Shown here: one piece after another, positions 1 to 9,933 of the stretch
Numbering within the stretch: the stretch's first letter is position 1
Layout of the letters: every line of letters begins with the position of its first letter
Source of the DNA: Alphaproteobacteria bacterium UBA828
GTDB lineage: Bacteria > Pseudomonadota > Alphaproteobacteria > UBA828
Direction: 5' to 3'
Length of the DNA: 64,000 bases
NCBI GenBank assembly: GCA_002296185.1
Contig: DBHM01000027.1
Coordinates: 174,918-238,917 of the forward strand
Notes under the pieces: model-generated
Database searches by the model: none
What the model was told of the DNA's origin: nothing
The model's input: only the letters and a program-made list of their open reading frames with translations
Program-made: the position numbers and the translations under genes

Positions 1-972
1 GCATTTGATGTTAAAAAACTTTTCGGCTCCAAGATCGGCACCAAAGCCTGCCTCTGTAACAACATAGTCTGATAATTTTAGAGCAGATTTTGTTGCCAGA
101 ACGGAGTTGCATCCATGAGCTATATTTGCAAAAGGTCCGCCATGAACAAATGCGGGGTTATTTTCTAATGTCTGGACTAGATTAGGTTGAATGGAGTCCT
201 TAAGTAGAGTTGTCATGGCCCCAGCAGCATCAATCTCTTTAGCTTTTACTGGTTTCCTATCGCGAGTATATCCAACAACTATATTTCCTAGTCTGGTTTT
301 TAAATCATCAAGGTTTTGAGCTAGACAAAAAATTGCCATAACTTCAGAAGCTACTGTAATGTCAAACCCATCTTCTCTAGGAAATCCATTGGCTACACCT
401 CCGAGGGATGAAACTATTGAGCGAAGAGCTCTGTCATTCATATCAACGACTCTTCTCCATGTCACTCGGCGAGGATCAATACCTGCCTTGTTTCCCCAGT
501 AGATATGGTTATCCACTAAAGCTGCTAGAAGATTATTTGTAACACCAATTGCATGGAAGTCACCTGTGAAGTGCAGGTTAATGTCCTCCATAGGTACTAC
601 TTGTGCGTATCCGCCACCCGCAGCTCCTCCTTTCATACCAAAACAGGGGCCTAAACTTGGTTCTCTCAAGCAAATAAGAGTTTTTTTACCAATTCTATTT
701 AGTCCATCACCTAAACCAACAGTTGTGGTGGTTTTTCCTTCGCCAGCTGGAGTTGGTGTAATAGCTGTAACAAGGATTAGTTTTCCATCATTTTGATTTG
801 TGGCACTTTCAATATATTCAAGAGATACTTTTGCTTTGTCATGTCCATATGGGAGTAGATACTTACTATCTATTCCAAGGTGTTTTGTTCCAATATCAAT
901 AATTGGCTTTTTTGTAGCCTTACGTGCAATCTCGATATCACTAAGAGGGTCTGTATGCTGATTTGAAGTCAT
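1..972 (-). CDS. fhs: Formate--tetrahydrofolate ligase, N-terminal 324 codons (runs off the window)
   Basis: Makes 10-formyltetrahydrofolate from formate, tetrahydrofolate and ATP in cytosolic one-carbon metabolism. The minus-strand frame is open from 972 to the window edge. It shows the family P-loop [13 protein letters not shown] at about residues 72-84, then [46 protein letters not shown] and [14 protein letters not shown], all characteristic of the enzyme. The family is about 555 residues, so roughly 230 residues lie outside. The ATG at 972 is preceded by AGAAGGAT about 8 nt upstream, which fixes the start. folB and a pteridine reductase-like gene lie just upstream on the same strand, a folate-themed neighbourhood. 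Confidence 0.96.
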   Translation of the reverse strand, partial: MTSNQHTDPLSDIEIARKATKKPIIDIGTKHLGIDSKYLLPYGHDKAKVSLEYIESATNQNDGKLILVTAITPTPAGEGKTTTTVGLGDGLNRIGKKTLICLREPSLGPCFGMKGGAAGGGYAQVVPMEDINLHFTGDFHAIGVTNNLLAALVDNHIYWGNKAGIDPRRVTWRRVVDMNDRALRSIVSSLGGVANGFPREDGFDITVASEVMAIFCLAQNLDDLKTRLGNIVVGYTRDRKPVKAKEIDAAGAMTTLLKDSIQPNLVQTLENNPAFVHGGPFANIAHGCNSVLATKSALKLSDYVVTEAGFGADLGAEKFFNIKC

Positions 973-1194
973 GACATGTTATCCTTCTGAATTCGATCAG
1001 GGTTGTATTGCGATAGGCTAAATTAATTTGATAGACTTAACATAGTTAGCTATAGACATTTAATGATATGAAAAAATATTTCCGTTTAGTCAAGAATTTT
1101 GATTAATTATGACTAATATTTATGTGAATATTTATTTTATAGCCCTAAAAAAGAGCTTTAATTTCGGTTTATGTTATTTTTTTCATTGAGATTA

Positions 1195-1578
1195 TTAGTC
1201 ATTTTTCCTCAAGTATTCTAACTCTATCCCAACACTTTCTGTGTGATCATATATATCTAATTTTTCAATTTTTATTATAACGGAATCTACTTTAGGGTCT
1301 TTTAGGCAAAGTTGAGCTATTTTTTTTGAGAGTGTCTCGACTAAGTTGATATGCCCTTTTGATTTTAAGGCTATTATTCCGTCTACTATATCCGAATAGC
1401 TAACAACATTTTTGATATCGTCGTTAATCTCTTCAGGATTCCAAGACGTATTTAATGCAATATTTATTCTTACTCGTTGTTCCTGTTTTTTCTCGTGCTC
1501 AAATACTCCTATAGACCATCGAATCTCGAGATTATTTACTAGAACCTTAGAATTTTTGACTATCAACTTACTTTTCAT
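1195..1578 (-). CDS. folB: Dihydroneopterin aldolase
   Basis: Predicted to cleave 7,8-dihydroneopterin to 6-hydroxymethyl-dihydropterin and glycolaldehyde in folate synthesis. At 127 residues it has family size. Visible signatures are GVFEHEKKQEQRV near residue 24 (with the conserved Glu and Gln), NLVETLSKKIA around residue 78, and IEKLDIYDHTESVGIE near the C-terminus with the expected catalytic lysine. It lies 22 bp downstream of the SDR gene on the same strand, so the two are probably co-transcribed, and it is followed by fhs. The 220-bp gap to fhs holds no gene that I can see. Confidence 0.9.
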   Translation of the reverse strand: MKSKLIVKNSKVLVNNLEIRWSIGVFEHEKKQEQRVRINIALNTSWNPEEINDDIKNVVSYSDIVDGIIALKSKGHINLVETLSKKIAQLCLKDPKVDSVIIKIEKLDIYDHTESVGIELEYLRKND

Positions 1579-1600
1579 ACCAATAGCCCCCTAATATTTT

Positions 1601-2362
1601 TCACTCATTTGTATGTATTGAGTTAGGCAATGACCATCCCAGGTGTTGTCCAGAATCAATTGCAATCATTTGGCCTGTTAGAGAAGTTGTTTGTAGTATA
1701 TAGCTAACTGTATTAGCGATTTCGTGGGGACTAACTCCATGTTCAAGTAATGTAGATTTACATTGTTTTTTAAAATCATCATCTGTTTGTCTTGTTGAAG
1801 GTAAAACCGGCCCTGGTCCTATGGCATTTACACGAATGGATGGTGCCAGTGCGAGTGCTAGAGTTTGGGTTAATGTCCATAGGCTAGTTTTACTTAATGT
1901 GTATGTCATGAAATGTGGTGTAAGATTCCATACTCTTTGATCAAGAATATTTATAATACACCTATCATGCTTACTGCTCTTTTGGCCTGCAAATTGTTGA
2001 GATAATACAAAGGGTGCTCGCAAGTTAGTTTCCATGTGGCAATCCCATAACGCCCTATTAGAACTAGTAATAGTGTCATATTCAAAGGCTGATGCATTAT
2101 TCACCAAACAATCGACTGGGCCCATAGACTTATTAATATCTGCTATTAATGAAACAACTTCACTTTCTATTTCTAGGTTAGCTTTAAATATCTTTACTTC
2201 ATTTCCAATTGAAGAAATTTTATCAGCTAACAGTTTAGCAGACTCTTGGCTTTGATTATAATGTAAGGCTATTGACCAGCCCTCTGCAGCTAGTGTTTCT
2301 GTAATGCAACGACCAATTCTCACTGCTGCTCCTGTTATGAGTGCAATACGCGGTTTCGTCAT
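1601..2362 (-). CDS. SDR reductase of the FolM / pteridine reductase type
   Basis: A 253-residue short-chain dehydrogenase. The nucleotide-binding motif is TGAAVRIGR, i.e. TGxxxRxG, which separates pteridine reductases (PTR1, FolM) from ordinary SDRs with TGxxxGxG. The catalytic pair is YTLSK at about residue 155, and the C-terminal part carries the usual SDR NAIGPGPV segment. FolM/PTR1 enzymes reduce dihydropterins or dihydrofolate with NADPH. Adjacency to folB supports a pterin substrate, but the exact one (dihydromonapterin, dihydrobiopterin or dihydrofolate) cannot be told from sequence. Confidence 0.8.
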   Translation of the reverse strand: MTKPRIALITGAAVRIGRCITETLAAEGWSIALHYNQSQESAKLLADKISSIGNEVKIFKANLEIESEVVSLIADINKSMGPVDCLVNNASAFEYDTITSSNRALWDCHMETNLRAPFVLSQQFAGQKSSKHDRCIINILDQRVWNLTPHFMTYTLSKTSLWTLTQTLALALAPSIRVNAIGPGPVLPSTRQTDDDFKKQCKSTLLEHGVSPHEIANTVSYILQTTSLTGQMIAIDSGQHLGWSLPNSIHTNE

Positions 2363-2418
2363 AGTTGATTAATATCCCTTATTTAAAAAACCAAATAACC
2401 GATTTAATGCCTATTAGC

Positions 2419-4572
2419 TTACTGTTTTCTTTTCTTTTTCACCCGTTTTTTTATATTTTTTGTTCCAGCCCTACCTGAATGGCTTCGACTTTGCCATTGC
2501 TTTGCATCTTTGGCCTTAAAAAATTCGTTAGAAAGACCAAGGTGATTTTCTTGAAGTTGGTGAATTTGATCTCTTAAATCTGCGGCTGTTTCGAACTCAA
2601 GTTCGGCTGCGGCATCTTTCATTCTAGTCTCTAAATCACTGAGGTGTAATTGTAAATTATTACCGGGTATGGGAAGATCATTTTTTTGAGTTGTTCTATC
2701 ATCTTCATGAATAACTTCAAGAATATCTCCCACAGATTTTTTAATTGTCTCTGGTGTAATATTATTATCTTCGTTGTATTTTTTTTGTTTATTCCTTCTT
2801 CTTTCAGTTTCTTCAAGTGCATATTTTAATGAACCTGTCATTTTATCAGCATAGAGTATTACACGACCTTCTACATTTCGGGCTGCGCGACCTATAGTTT
2901 GAATCAGTGAAGTTTTTGATCTTAAAAATCCTTCTTTATCGGCATCTAATATTGCTACAGTGCTGCATTCAGGAATATCCAGGCCTTCACGAAGTAGATT
3001 TATTCCTACCAGAACGTCAAAGGCCCCTAGCCTTAGATCTCTAATTATTTCAATTCGTTCCAGGGTATCTATGTCAGAATGCATATATCGCACACGAATA
3101 CCAGATTCGTGGAGATATTCGGTAAGGTCTTCAGACATACGCTTTGTGAGAGTTGTAACTAATACACGAAAATTTTTAGCCCTAGCATTTTTACATTCAG
3201 AGATTAAATCATCGACTTGATTTTCAACAGGCCTCACAACACAAACTGGGTCTACGAGCCCAGTGGGCCGAATTAATTGCTCGCAAAAAATTCCGTGTGT
3301 TTTTTCTAGTTCCCAATCACCCGGTGTTGCTGATACATATATTGTTTGGGGTCTCATTTCTTCCCATTCTTCAAATTTTAATGGGCGATTATCTACACAT
3401 GATGGGAGTCTAAAACCAAATTCTGCTAACGTAGATTTTCTTTTAAAGTCCCCCCTATACATTCCCCCAAGTTGCGGAATTGCCACGTGGCTCTCGTCAA
3501 CTATTAGTAGAGAGTCCTTAGGTAGATATTCAAATAGAGTGGGGGGTGGTTCTCCTGGGAGTCGACCGGTAAGGTAACGAGAATAATTTTCAATTCCTGC
3601 GCAGCTACCTGTAGTCAATAACATCTCTATGTCAAATGTTGTTCTCTCCTCTAACCTTTGTGCCTCAATGAGTTTTCCGTTTAATCTATATTCATCAAGA
3701 GTTTCAGATAATTCTTTCTTTATACCCTTCACAGCCTGCTGAATAGTTGGCCTAGGTGTTACGTAATGACTGTTTGGGTATATAGTTATTTCTTCTAGTT
3801 TATCCGTTTTCTTACCTGTCAGAGGATCAAATTCAAGAATTTCTTCGACTTCATTACCAAAAATTGAAATTCTCCAAGCTAGTGTTTCGGAGTGGGCAGG
3901 GAATATCTCAATAGTATCTCCTGTTATGCGAAAGTCCCCGCGTTCGAGAGACTGATTGTTACGACGATACTGAAGTTCTGCCAATCTTCTGGGCAATTCT
4001 TCTTGGTCCAATATCCCTCTATTTTTGATTGTTATAGTCATTTCAGAGTATGTCTCAACTGACCCTATGCCAAAAATACATGAAATAGAGGCTACAATTA
4101 TTACATCATCTTGTTCTAAAAGCGCACGAGTTGCTGAATGGCGCATGCGGTCAATTTGCTCATTTATCGACGCATCTTTTTCTATATAAGTGTCAGTACG
4201 CGGCACGTAAGCCTCGGGTTGATAGTAATCATAGTACGAGACAAAGTATTCAACCGCGTTTTCAGGGAAAAAAGTTTTCATTTCCCCGTATAACTGAGCA
4301 GCTAGTGTTTTATTTGGTGCAAGCACTAAAGTTGGTTTCTGAACATTTTGTATGACGTTAGCCATAGTAAAAGTTTTTCCTGATCCGGTAACCCCAAGTA
4401 GTACTTGGTCTTGGGTTCCATCAGAGAGCCCGAGTGTAAGTTCTTGTATGGCATCAGGCTGATCTCCTGCAGGAACAAGGTTAGATTGGATAGCAAGAGA
4501 TTTTGACAAGCTTGAAGAATCAGAAAAAATAGCCTTTTTAGGCTTTGATAAAGTTGTATTATTCTGGGTCAT
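2419..4572 (-). CDS. uvrB: Excinuclease ABC subunit B
   Basis: Damage-verification helicase of nucleotide excision repair, which loads with UvrA and recruits UvrC. The protein has 717 residues, longer than the roughly 670 of E. coli because of an N-terminal extension of about 28 residues and a lysine-rich tail. Seen: Walker A GVTGSGKT (60-67), the [12 protein letters not shown] beta-hairpin region, DESH box, [30 protein letters not shown], and the C-terminal UVR domain ([13 protein letters not shown]). The gene stands alone and diverges from the aminotransferase gene across a 160-bp AT-rich gap. Confidence 0.98.
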   Translation of the reverse strand: MTQNNTTLSKPKKAIFSDSSSLSKSLAIQSNLVPAGDQPDAIQELTLGLSDGTQDQVLLGVTGSGKTFTMANVIQNVQKPTLVLAPNKTLAAQLYGEMKTFFPENAVEYFVSYYDYYQPEAYVPRTDTYIEKDASINEQIDRMRHSATRALLEQDDVIIVASISCIFGIGSVETYSEMTITIKNRGILDQEELPRRLAELQYRRNNQSLERGDFRITGDTIEIFPAHSETLAWRISIFGNEVEEILEFDPLTGKKTDKLEEITIYPNSHYVTPRPTIQQAVKGIKKELSETLDEYRLNGKLIEAQRLEERTTFDIEMLLTTGSCAGIENYSRYLTGRLPGEPPPTLFEYLPKDSLLIVDESHVAIPQLGGMYRGDFKRKSTLAEFGFRLPSCVDNRPLKFEEWEEMRPQTIYVSATPGDWELEKTHGIFCEQLIRPTGLVDPVCVVRPVENQVDDLISECKNARAKNFRVLVTTLTKRMSEDLTEYLHESGIRVRYMHSDIDTLERIEIIRDLRLGAFDVLVGINLLREGLDIPECSTVAILDADKEGFLRSKTSLIQTIGRAARNVEGRVILYADKMTGSLKYALEETERRRNKQKKYNEDNNITPETIKKSVGDILEVIHEDDRTTQKNDLPIPGNNLQLHLSDLETRMKDAAAELEFETAADLRDQIHQLQENHLGLSNEFFKAKDAKQWQSRSHSGRAGTKNIKKRVKKKRKQ

Positions 4573-4687
4573 GTATTAAATGTCTTATTTATATTTATTT
4601 AGTTTAAGCAATCAATTAGAACATTTATTGAGTTTATTTATTAGTATTTCATTGTATTGGTTATTTTTTTTAATCCCTACCAGTATT

Positions 4688-4696
4688 TGATATAAT
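4688..4696 (+). promoter_or_regulatory. Extended -10 promoter for the aspartate aminotransferase gene
   Basis: TGATATAAT is a perfect extended -10 element (TGnTATAAT). It lies about 39 bp before the ATG at 4735, giving a leader of about 30 nt. No good -35 hexamer is visible, as is common for extended -10 promoters. Confidence 0.5.
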
Positions 4697-4719
4697 TGTG
4701 TATCAGTGTTTTACTCTAA

Positions 4720-5940
<1,221 letters not shown>

Positions 5941-5958
5941 CAGTGATATAATTTCATG

Positions 5959-6003
5959 TCAGAAGGTGAGAGGATATAATATTTCCTATAAATCACCATC
6001 TGA
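5959..6003 (+). promoter_or_regulatory. Inverted repeat in the leader region of msrP
   Basis: TCAGAAGGTGA (5959-5969) and TCACCATCTGA (5993-6003) form an 11-bp stem with one mismatch. The 23-nt AT-rich loop itself contains AGGA/TCCT arms. The element lies between the aminotransferase stop and the msrP ATG. It has no following T-run, so a regulatory hairpin or a binding site is more likely than a terminator. Confidence 0.35.
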
Positions 6004-6026
6004 CTAAATTATGACTGGGGCAACTA

Positions 6027-7013
6027 ATGCTAATACGAGTACCAAAGGGTTGGGAGATAAAAGAACGAGAGGCTACACCTAAGGATACTTTTTCCCAGCG
6101 CAGAATGCTTCTTAAGACTTTGCTTTCTGTTCCAGCGGTTGCTGCCGGGACTTCATTCATTGCTTCGGGTAAAGCAGTGGTAGCAAAAGAAAATAATGAT
6201 GACCCTACATCAGACCTTTATCCTGTAATCCGTAACAATCGATATAAATTAGATAGACCAATAACACCAAAGGAAATTTCCACAAAATATAACAACTATT
6301 ATGAATTTGGTTCCCACAAAGAGATTTGGAGCTTAACAGATAATCTTTCTACCAGACCATGGCTAGTGACCATCGATGGATTGGTAGATAAAAAAATTGT
6401 TATAGATATCGATTCACTCATTCGCCAGATGCCACTTGAAGAGCGTGTTTATAGACATAGGTGCGTAGAGCGATGGTCTATGGCTGTTCCCTATAGTGGT
6501 TTTCCTCTGAGTAATTTAATTTCTTTGGCGAAGCCTTTGAATTCAGCAAAGTATATTGTGATGCAGAGTTTTTTTGATGCCGATGTAGCCCCTGGGCAGC
6601 GGCAGTTTTGGTATCCATGGCCTTATACCGAGGGTCTTACTATAGATGAAGCACTTAATGAATTAGCTTTTATTGCAACAGGTTATTATGGAGAGCCAAT
6701 ACCTAATCAAAATGGAGCGCCTTTAAGATTAGCGGTTCCATGGAAGTATGGCTTTAAACATATCAAAGGCATAGTGAGATTTACTTTTTCTGACAAACGT
6801 CCCGTATCTTTCTGGGAGGAAATTGCAGGAAGTGAATACGGCTTCTGGGCTAATGTAGCAGGTTCTGTTCCTCATCCAAGATGGCCCCAAGCAACTGAGG
6901 AGTTTTTCGGCCCAAATGGTAAGGAGAAAAGAAGAACTCAGCTTTATAACGGTTATAGTGAATATGTATCTTATCTTTATAGGGGGCTAAAAGGTGAGTC
7001 ATTATTCAAATAG
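6027..7013 (+). CDS. msrP: Protein-methionine-sulfoxide reductase, molybdopterin catalytic subunit
   Basis: Periplasmic Mo-cofactor enzyme (YedY family) that repairs oxidised methionines in exported proteins. It has 328 residues. The N-terminus carries a twin-arginine signal with SQRRMLLK (RR at 25-26) followed by a hydrophobic, alanine-rich stretch. The cofactor-ligating cysteine is in RHRCVERWSM (C146). Further family motifs are GFPLSNLI, FWYPWPYTEGL, NGAPLRLAVPWKYGFK and GYSEYVSYLYRGLKGES. The usual haem membrane partner MsrQ is not adjacent. The next gene, which overlaps by 20 bp, is a HAD phosphatase. The electron donor is therefore unknown from this window. Confidence 0.94.
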   Translation: MLIRVPKGWEIKEREATPKDTFSQRRMLLKTLLSVPAVAAGTSFIASGKAVVAKENNDDPTSDLYPVIRNNRYKLDRPITPKEISTKYNNYYEFGSHKEIWSLTDNLSTRPWLVTIDGLVDKKIVIDIDSLIRQMPLEERVYRHRCVERWSMAVPYSGFPLSNLISLAKPLNSAKYIVMQSFFDADVAPGQRQFWYPWPYTEGLTIDEALNELAFIATGYYGEPIPNQNGAPLRLAVPWKYGFKHIKGIVRFTFSDKRPVSFWEEIAGSEYGFWANVAGSVPHPRWPQATEEFFGPNGKEKRRTQLYNGYSEYVSYLYRGLKGESLFK

Positions 7014-7677
7014 AAATGATGATTGCGTTGCGCCTTTAGTTATTTTCGATTGTGATGGAGTTCTAGTTGACAGTGAGCCGATAGCTGCATCAGTAATTTC
7101 TTCTTTACTAATTGAAGAGAATATAAATTTAACCCCAACAGAATGCGAATCTATATTCTCCGGTTATACCATGGACTCAGTAGTAGCATGGATTAAGGAC
7201 AATTATTCTATTTCACTGTCTAAGAGCTTTATATCCAGATGCCACATAAAAACACTTGAATCTATAAGTAATGAATTGCAACCAATAAGAGGCATAAGAA
7301 CTGTTTTGGACACTATAAGAAATCCAATCTGCGTGGCGTCTAATGGTGAACTAAAAAAGGTAAAACATAGTCTAAGATCCGCGGGTCTCTCAAAGTATTT
7401 TGGAAATAGTTTATTTTGTATTGACCATGTATCTTTTGGAAAGCCTCACCCAGATCTCTTCTTATATGCAGCAGAAGTAATGGGATACAAACCAGAAAAT
7501 ACACTTGTAGTTGAAGATAGTTTAACAGGAGTGAGAGCTGCTGTAGCTGCAGGTATGGGGGTTTTTGGTTATGTTCCTGAAGAAAAAAATAATGCAAGCT
7601 TTTTTCGTAGAGAATTATCTTTAGAAGGGGCAGAAATATTTTCTAAAATGGTAGACTTGCCAGGTTTAATTAAATGA
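6994..7677 (+). CDS. HAD-superfamily phosphatase (beta-PGM / phosphoglycolate phosphatase-like)
   Basis: A 227-residue cytosolic haloacid-dehalogenase-type hydrolase. Motif I is FDCDGVLVDSE (about 18-28), motif II VASNGE, motif III lysine in GKPHPDLF, and motif IV VVEDSLTGVRAAVAAGM. The alpha-helical cap lies between motifs I and II, as in subfamily IA (GmhB-unrelated, YieH/Gph-like). The start is GTG, preceded by AGGGGG, inside the 3' end of msrP, so translation may be coupled. The substrate, probably a small phosphorylated sugar or metabolite, cannot be assigned. Confidence 0.8.
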   Translation: MSHYSNRNDDCVAPLVIFDCDGVLVDSEPIAASVISSLLIEENINLTPTECESIFSGYTMDSVVAWIKDNYSISLSKSFISRCHIKTLESISNELQPIRGIRTVLDTIRNPICVASNGELKKVKHSLRSAGLSKYFGNSLFCIDHVSFGKPHPDLFLYAAEVMGYKPENTLVVEDSLTGVRAAVAAGMGVFGYVPEEKNNASFFRRELSLEGAEIFSKMVDLPGLIK

Positions 7678-7707
7678 AAATGGGGCCAAACCATTTGGCT
7701 TGGCCCC
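7672..7707 (-). terminator. Rho-independent terminator (minus strand)
   Basis: GGGGCCAA (7682-7689) and TTGGCCCC (7700-7707) form a perfect 8-bp stem with a 10-nt loop. On the minus strand it is followed by ATTTTCATTT. On the plus strand it is followed by TACTAGACAG, so it is a proper terminator only for leftward transcription. Confidence 0.55.
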
Positions 7708-7898
7708 TACTAGACAGGGAGGCTTTACGTCTGGGAGACGTTGGCAGCCAGTAACCAAGCTACCTTTGTGATGGCTATTTATGTAGACCATCATGGGTTC
7801 GATTCTACAGGGTAAGAACCAAAACCCGGGAGATTTGAACTAATTTTATCTAACTCCAAGAGTAAAATAGGCCATTTTAAAAATTTTTCCAGAATAAG
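7674..7898 (-). ncRNA. Candidate structured small RNA between convergent genes
   Basis: No protein is encoded in 7678-7995, yet the stretch is full of complementary arms: TGATGG/CCATCA (7769-7774, 7788-7793), GGTTC/GAACC (7796-7800, 7816-7820) and ACGTCT-GGG-AGACGT (7727-7741). On the minus strand a GC-rich hairpin (7682-7707) is followed by ATTTTCATTT, an intrinsic terminator. A weak promoter-like pair TTGATA-17-TACTCT (7933-7905) would start a transcript near 7898, giving about 220 nt. It matches none of tmRNA, RNase P, SRP or 6S RNA that I can recall. It could instead be only the 3' UTR of the LysR gene. Confidence 0.3.
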
Positions 7899-7910
7899 AA
7901 TTAGAGAGTA

Positions 7911-7931
7911 GATATGCATTTAATGCATATC
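7911..7931. promoter_or_regulatory. 21-bp near-perfect palindrome, operator-like
   Basis: GATATGCATT-T-AATGCATATC has 10-bp perfect arms around one central base. It lies between the convergent HAD and LysR genes, so it is not in the promoter of either. It falls inside the spacer of the weak minus-strand promoter proposed for the candidate small RNA. Confidence 0.35.
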
Positions 7932-7959
7932 AATAAGTGATGTGATACCTCTTATTTTA

Positions 7960-7976
7960 GGGGGGGTAGCTCAGTT
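7960..7976 (+). other. tRNA 5'-end-like 17-mer
   Basis: GGGGGGGTAGCTCAGTT matches the acceptor 5' strand, positions 8-9 and the start of the D-arm of a tRNA. No matching D-arm 3' side, anticodon arm, T-arm or acceptor 3' strand follows. It may be a tRNA remnant left by an integration event, or chance. Confidence 0.25.
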
Positions 7977-7995
7977 TAAAATTAAGGTTTGAAAG

Positions 7996-8886
7996 CTAAT
8001 ATAGCCAATTAGCAAGTTGCTCTATAAGAAAATCCCTGAAAACATTCACTCGTTTAGAGTGTTTTAGTTCCTCAGGATATACAAAAAAACTATCAATTTC
8101 TGGCCCTTCTATATCTGGAAGAACTCTTTTTAGTCGAGTGTGATCTTGAACAGAGTAATCTGGCAGGCCTGCTATGCCCAATCCACTTTCAACAGCTTGC
8201 ACCATACAATAGATATTATTTACCTCTAAAGCTGCTTTTGTTGAACGTTCTATATTACCACTTAATTGTAACATCCAGAATGGATCGATTATTGGTGTAA
8301 GGGGGCCTCTATTATATACGATTATTTGGTGCTGTGATAGATCCTTGACAGACTCCACTTTTCCATTTGCTTCTAAATATTGAGGGGAAGCATATATATG
8401 GTGGTGAAATTTCATTAGGTGTCTTTGTATTAAGTCAGGTTGTCTAAGAGGACCAATTCTAATAGCAACATCAGCTTCCCTCATGCTTAGATCAAGCGGA
8501 GCATCACTTGCTAATAATATCACATCAATTTCTGGATAATTTTTTCTAAATTCACCTAGCCGAGGTGCAAGCCAAATTGATGCGAAAGTTACAGGAGCTG
8601 TTACTATTAGTTGGCCACGCGGAGTATCCCTGCCTTCAGAAATTGCTGCTTCAGTTAATGACATCCTAGAATATATTTCTTGTGCAGTCTCAAGTAATAG
8701 ATCACCGTGCTCTGTTGGTGCTAGCCCCCGAGAGTGCCTATGAAAGAGAGAAACACCCAGCTGATCTTCAAGATTAGAGACTTGGCGACTAATTGAGGAC
8801 TGGCTTAGATTTAATTCTCTTCCAGCTGCAGTAAAGCTTCCTGCTAGAGCGACTGTTCTAAATATTCTAAGTTTATCCCAGTCCAT
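7996..8886 (-). CDS. LysR-family transcriptional regulator
   Basis: A 296-residue DNA-binding regulator. The N-terminal winged helix-turn-helix (residues 1-60: WDKLRIFRTVALAGSFTAAG, LNLSQSSISRQVSNLEDQLG, LFHRHSRG) is followed by the periplasmic-binding-like effector domain. It lies 51 bp downstream of trxB on the same strand. A LysR gene beside trxB is a frequent alphaproteobacterial arrangement. Whether it responds to redox state or regulates trxB is unknown; most LysR regulators control a divergent gene, and none is present here. Confidence 0.88.
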   Translation of the reverse strand: MDWDKLRIFRTVALAGSFTAAGRELNLSQSSISRQVSNLEDQLGVSLFHRHSRGLAPTEHGDLLLETAQEIYSRMSLTEAAISEGRDTPRGQLIVTAPVTFASIWLAPRLGEFRKNYPEIDVILLASDAPLDLSMREADVAIRIGPLRQPDLIQRHLMKFHHHIYASPQYLEANGKVESVKDLSQHQIIVYNRGPLTPIIDPFWMLQLSGNIERSTKAALEVNNIYCMVQAVESGLGIAGLPDYSVQDHTRLKRVLPDIEGPEIDSFFVYPEELKHSKRVNVFRDFLIEQLANWLY

Positions 8887-8937
8887 AAGATTTAGATCCT
8901 TTAGTAAATGATTATCTTGAAGAAAACATTTAGAATA

Positions 8938-9879
8938 TTAGTTATCAGCTAGTAGTTTTTCTGCTTCTAAGGCTCCCATGCATCCAGTGCCCGCTGCCGT
9001 AACGGCTTGTCTATAAATTTTATCTTGCACATCACCGGCAGCAAAAACACCTTTCACGCTTGTTGATGTGCTATCGGGGGAGGTTAGGATATAACCCTCC
9101 TTATCCATATCTAATTGCCCCTTAAAGATTTCAGTATTTGGACTGTGTCCTATGGCAATAAAGACACCATCTACAGCTATTTCTCTTTGTTTGTTATCTT
9201 TTGTGGAAGATAAATTAATCCCTTTTACACCCAGAGGTTGGTCATTTCCTATTATCTCTTGCAGTGTGTGGTCCCAAACGACACTAACTTTGCTATTTGC
9301 AAATAACCTATCCTGGAGAATTTTTTCGGCTCTTAGTTTGTCTCGTCTGTGGACAAGGGTAACCTTCTTAGCATGATTAGTAAGATAGAGGGCTTCTTCT
9401 ACTGCTGTGTTGCCACCGCCAATTACCGCAACCTCCTTGTCTCTATAGAAAAAACCATCACATGTTGCGCAGGCAGATACACCGAATCCCATAAATTTCT
9501 CTTCACTCTCTAAGCCAAGCCATTTAGCTTGTGCTCCTGTGCATATAATGACTGTTTCTCCTAAATACTCATCCCCTGAGTCTGCAGTGCATAGAAATGG
9601 CCTTTTTGAAAAATCAACACCTGTTATAAGGTCAGATATAACTTTCACTCCCACTTTCTTGGCCTGTTCACGCATTTGATCCATCAACCATGGCCCTTGA
9701 ATTACTTCTGCAAAACCAGGGTAGTTTTCAACATCTGTAGTGATTGTTAGTTGTCCCCCAGGCTCAAGGCCTGCAACAAGGGTCGGTTCTAGGTTAGCTC
9801 GTGCAGCATAAATAGCTGCAGTATATCCCGCTGGTCCGGATCCAATAATTAAAACTTTAGTTCGATTTGTTTTTGGCAT
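8938..9879 (-). CDS. trxB: Thioredoxin-disulfide reductase
   Basis: NADPH-dependent FAD enzyme that reduces thioredoxin in the cytosol. It has 313 residues, the usual size for low-molecular-weight TrxR. Seen: FAD dinucleotide fold IIGSGPAGYTAAIYAARA near the N-terminus, redox-active disulfide CATC (C137, C140), NADPH fold VIGGGNTAVEEALYL, and the C-terminal FAD motif GVFAAGDVQDKIYRQAVTAAG. It is followed by the LysR gene and preceded by the ELM1-family gene on the same strand. Confidence 0.96.
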   Translation of the reverse strand: MPKTNRTKVLIIGSGPAGYTAAIYAARANLEPTLVAGLEPGGQLTITTDVENYPGFAEVIQGPWLMDQMREQAKKVGVKVISDLITGVDFSKRPFLCTADSGDEYLGETVIICTGAQAKWLGLESEEKFMGFGVSACATCDGFFYRDKEVAVIGGGNTAVEEALYLTNHAKKVTLVHRRDKLRAEKILQDRLFANSKVSVVWDHTLQEIIGNDQPLGVKGINLSSTKDNKQREIAVDGVFIAIGHSPNTEIFKGQLDMDKEGYILTSPDSTSTSVKGVFAAGDVQDKIYRQAVTAAGTGCMGALEAEKLLADN

Positions 9880-9933
9880 GAGTTAAGTTATTATTTCTAT
9901 CATGTAATTTGAATTAAGGGTTATCTGATTACA

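Noticed and set aside
7795..7808. GGGTTCGATTCTAC looks like a tRNA T-loop
   Set aside because: The flanking five bases on each side do not pair beyond two positions, and no acceptor stem follows.
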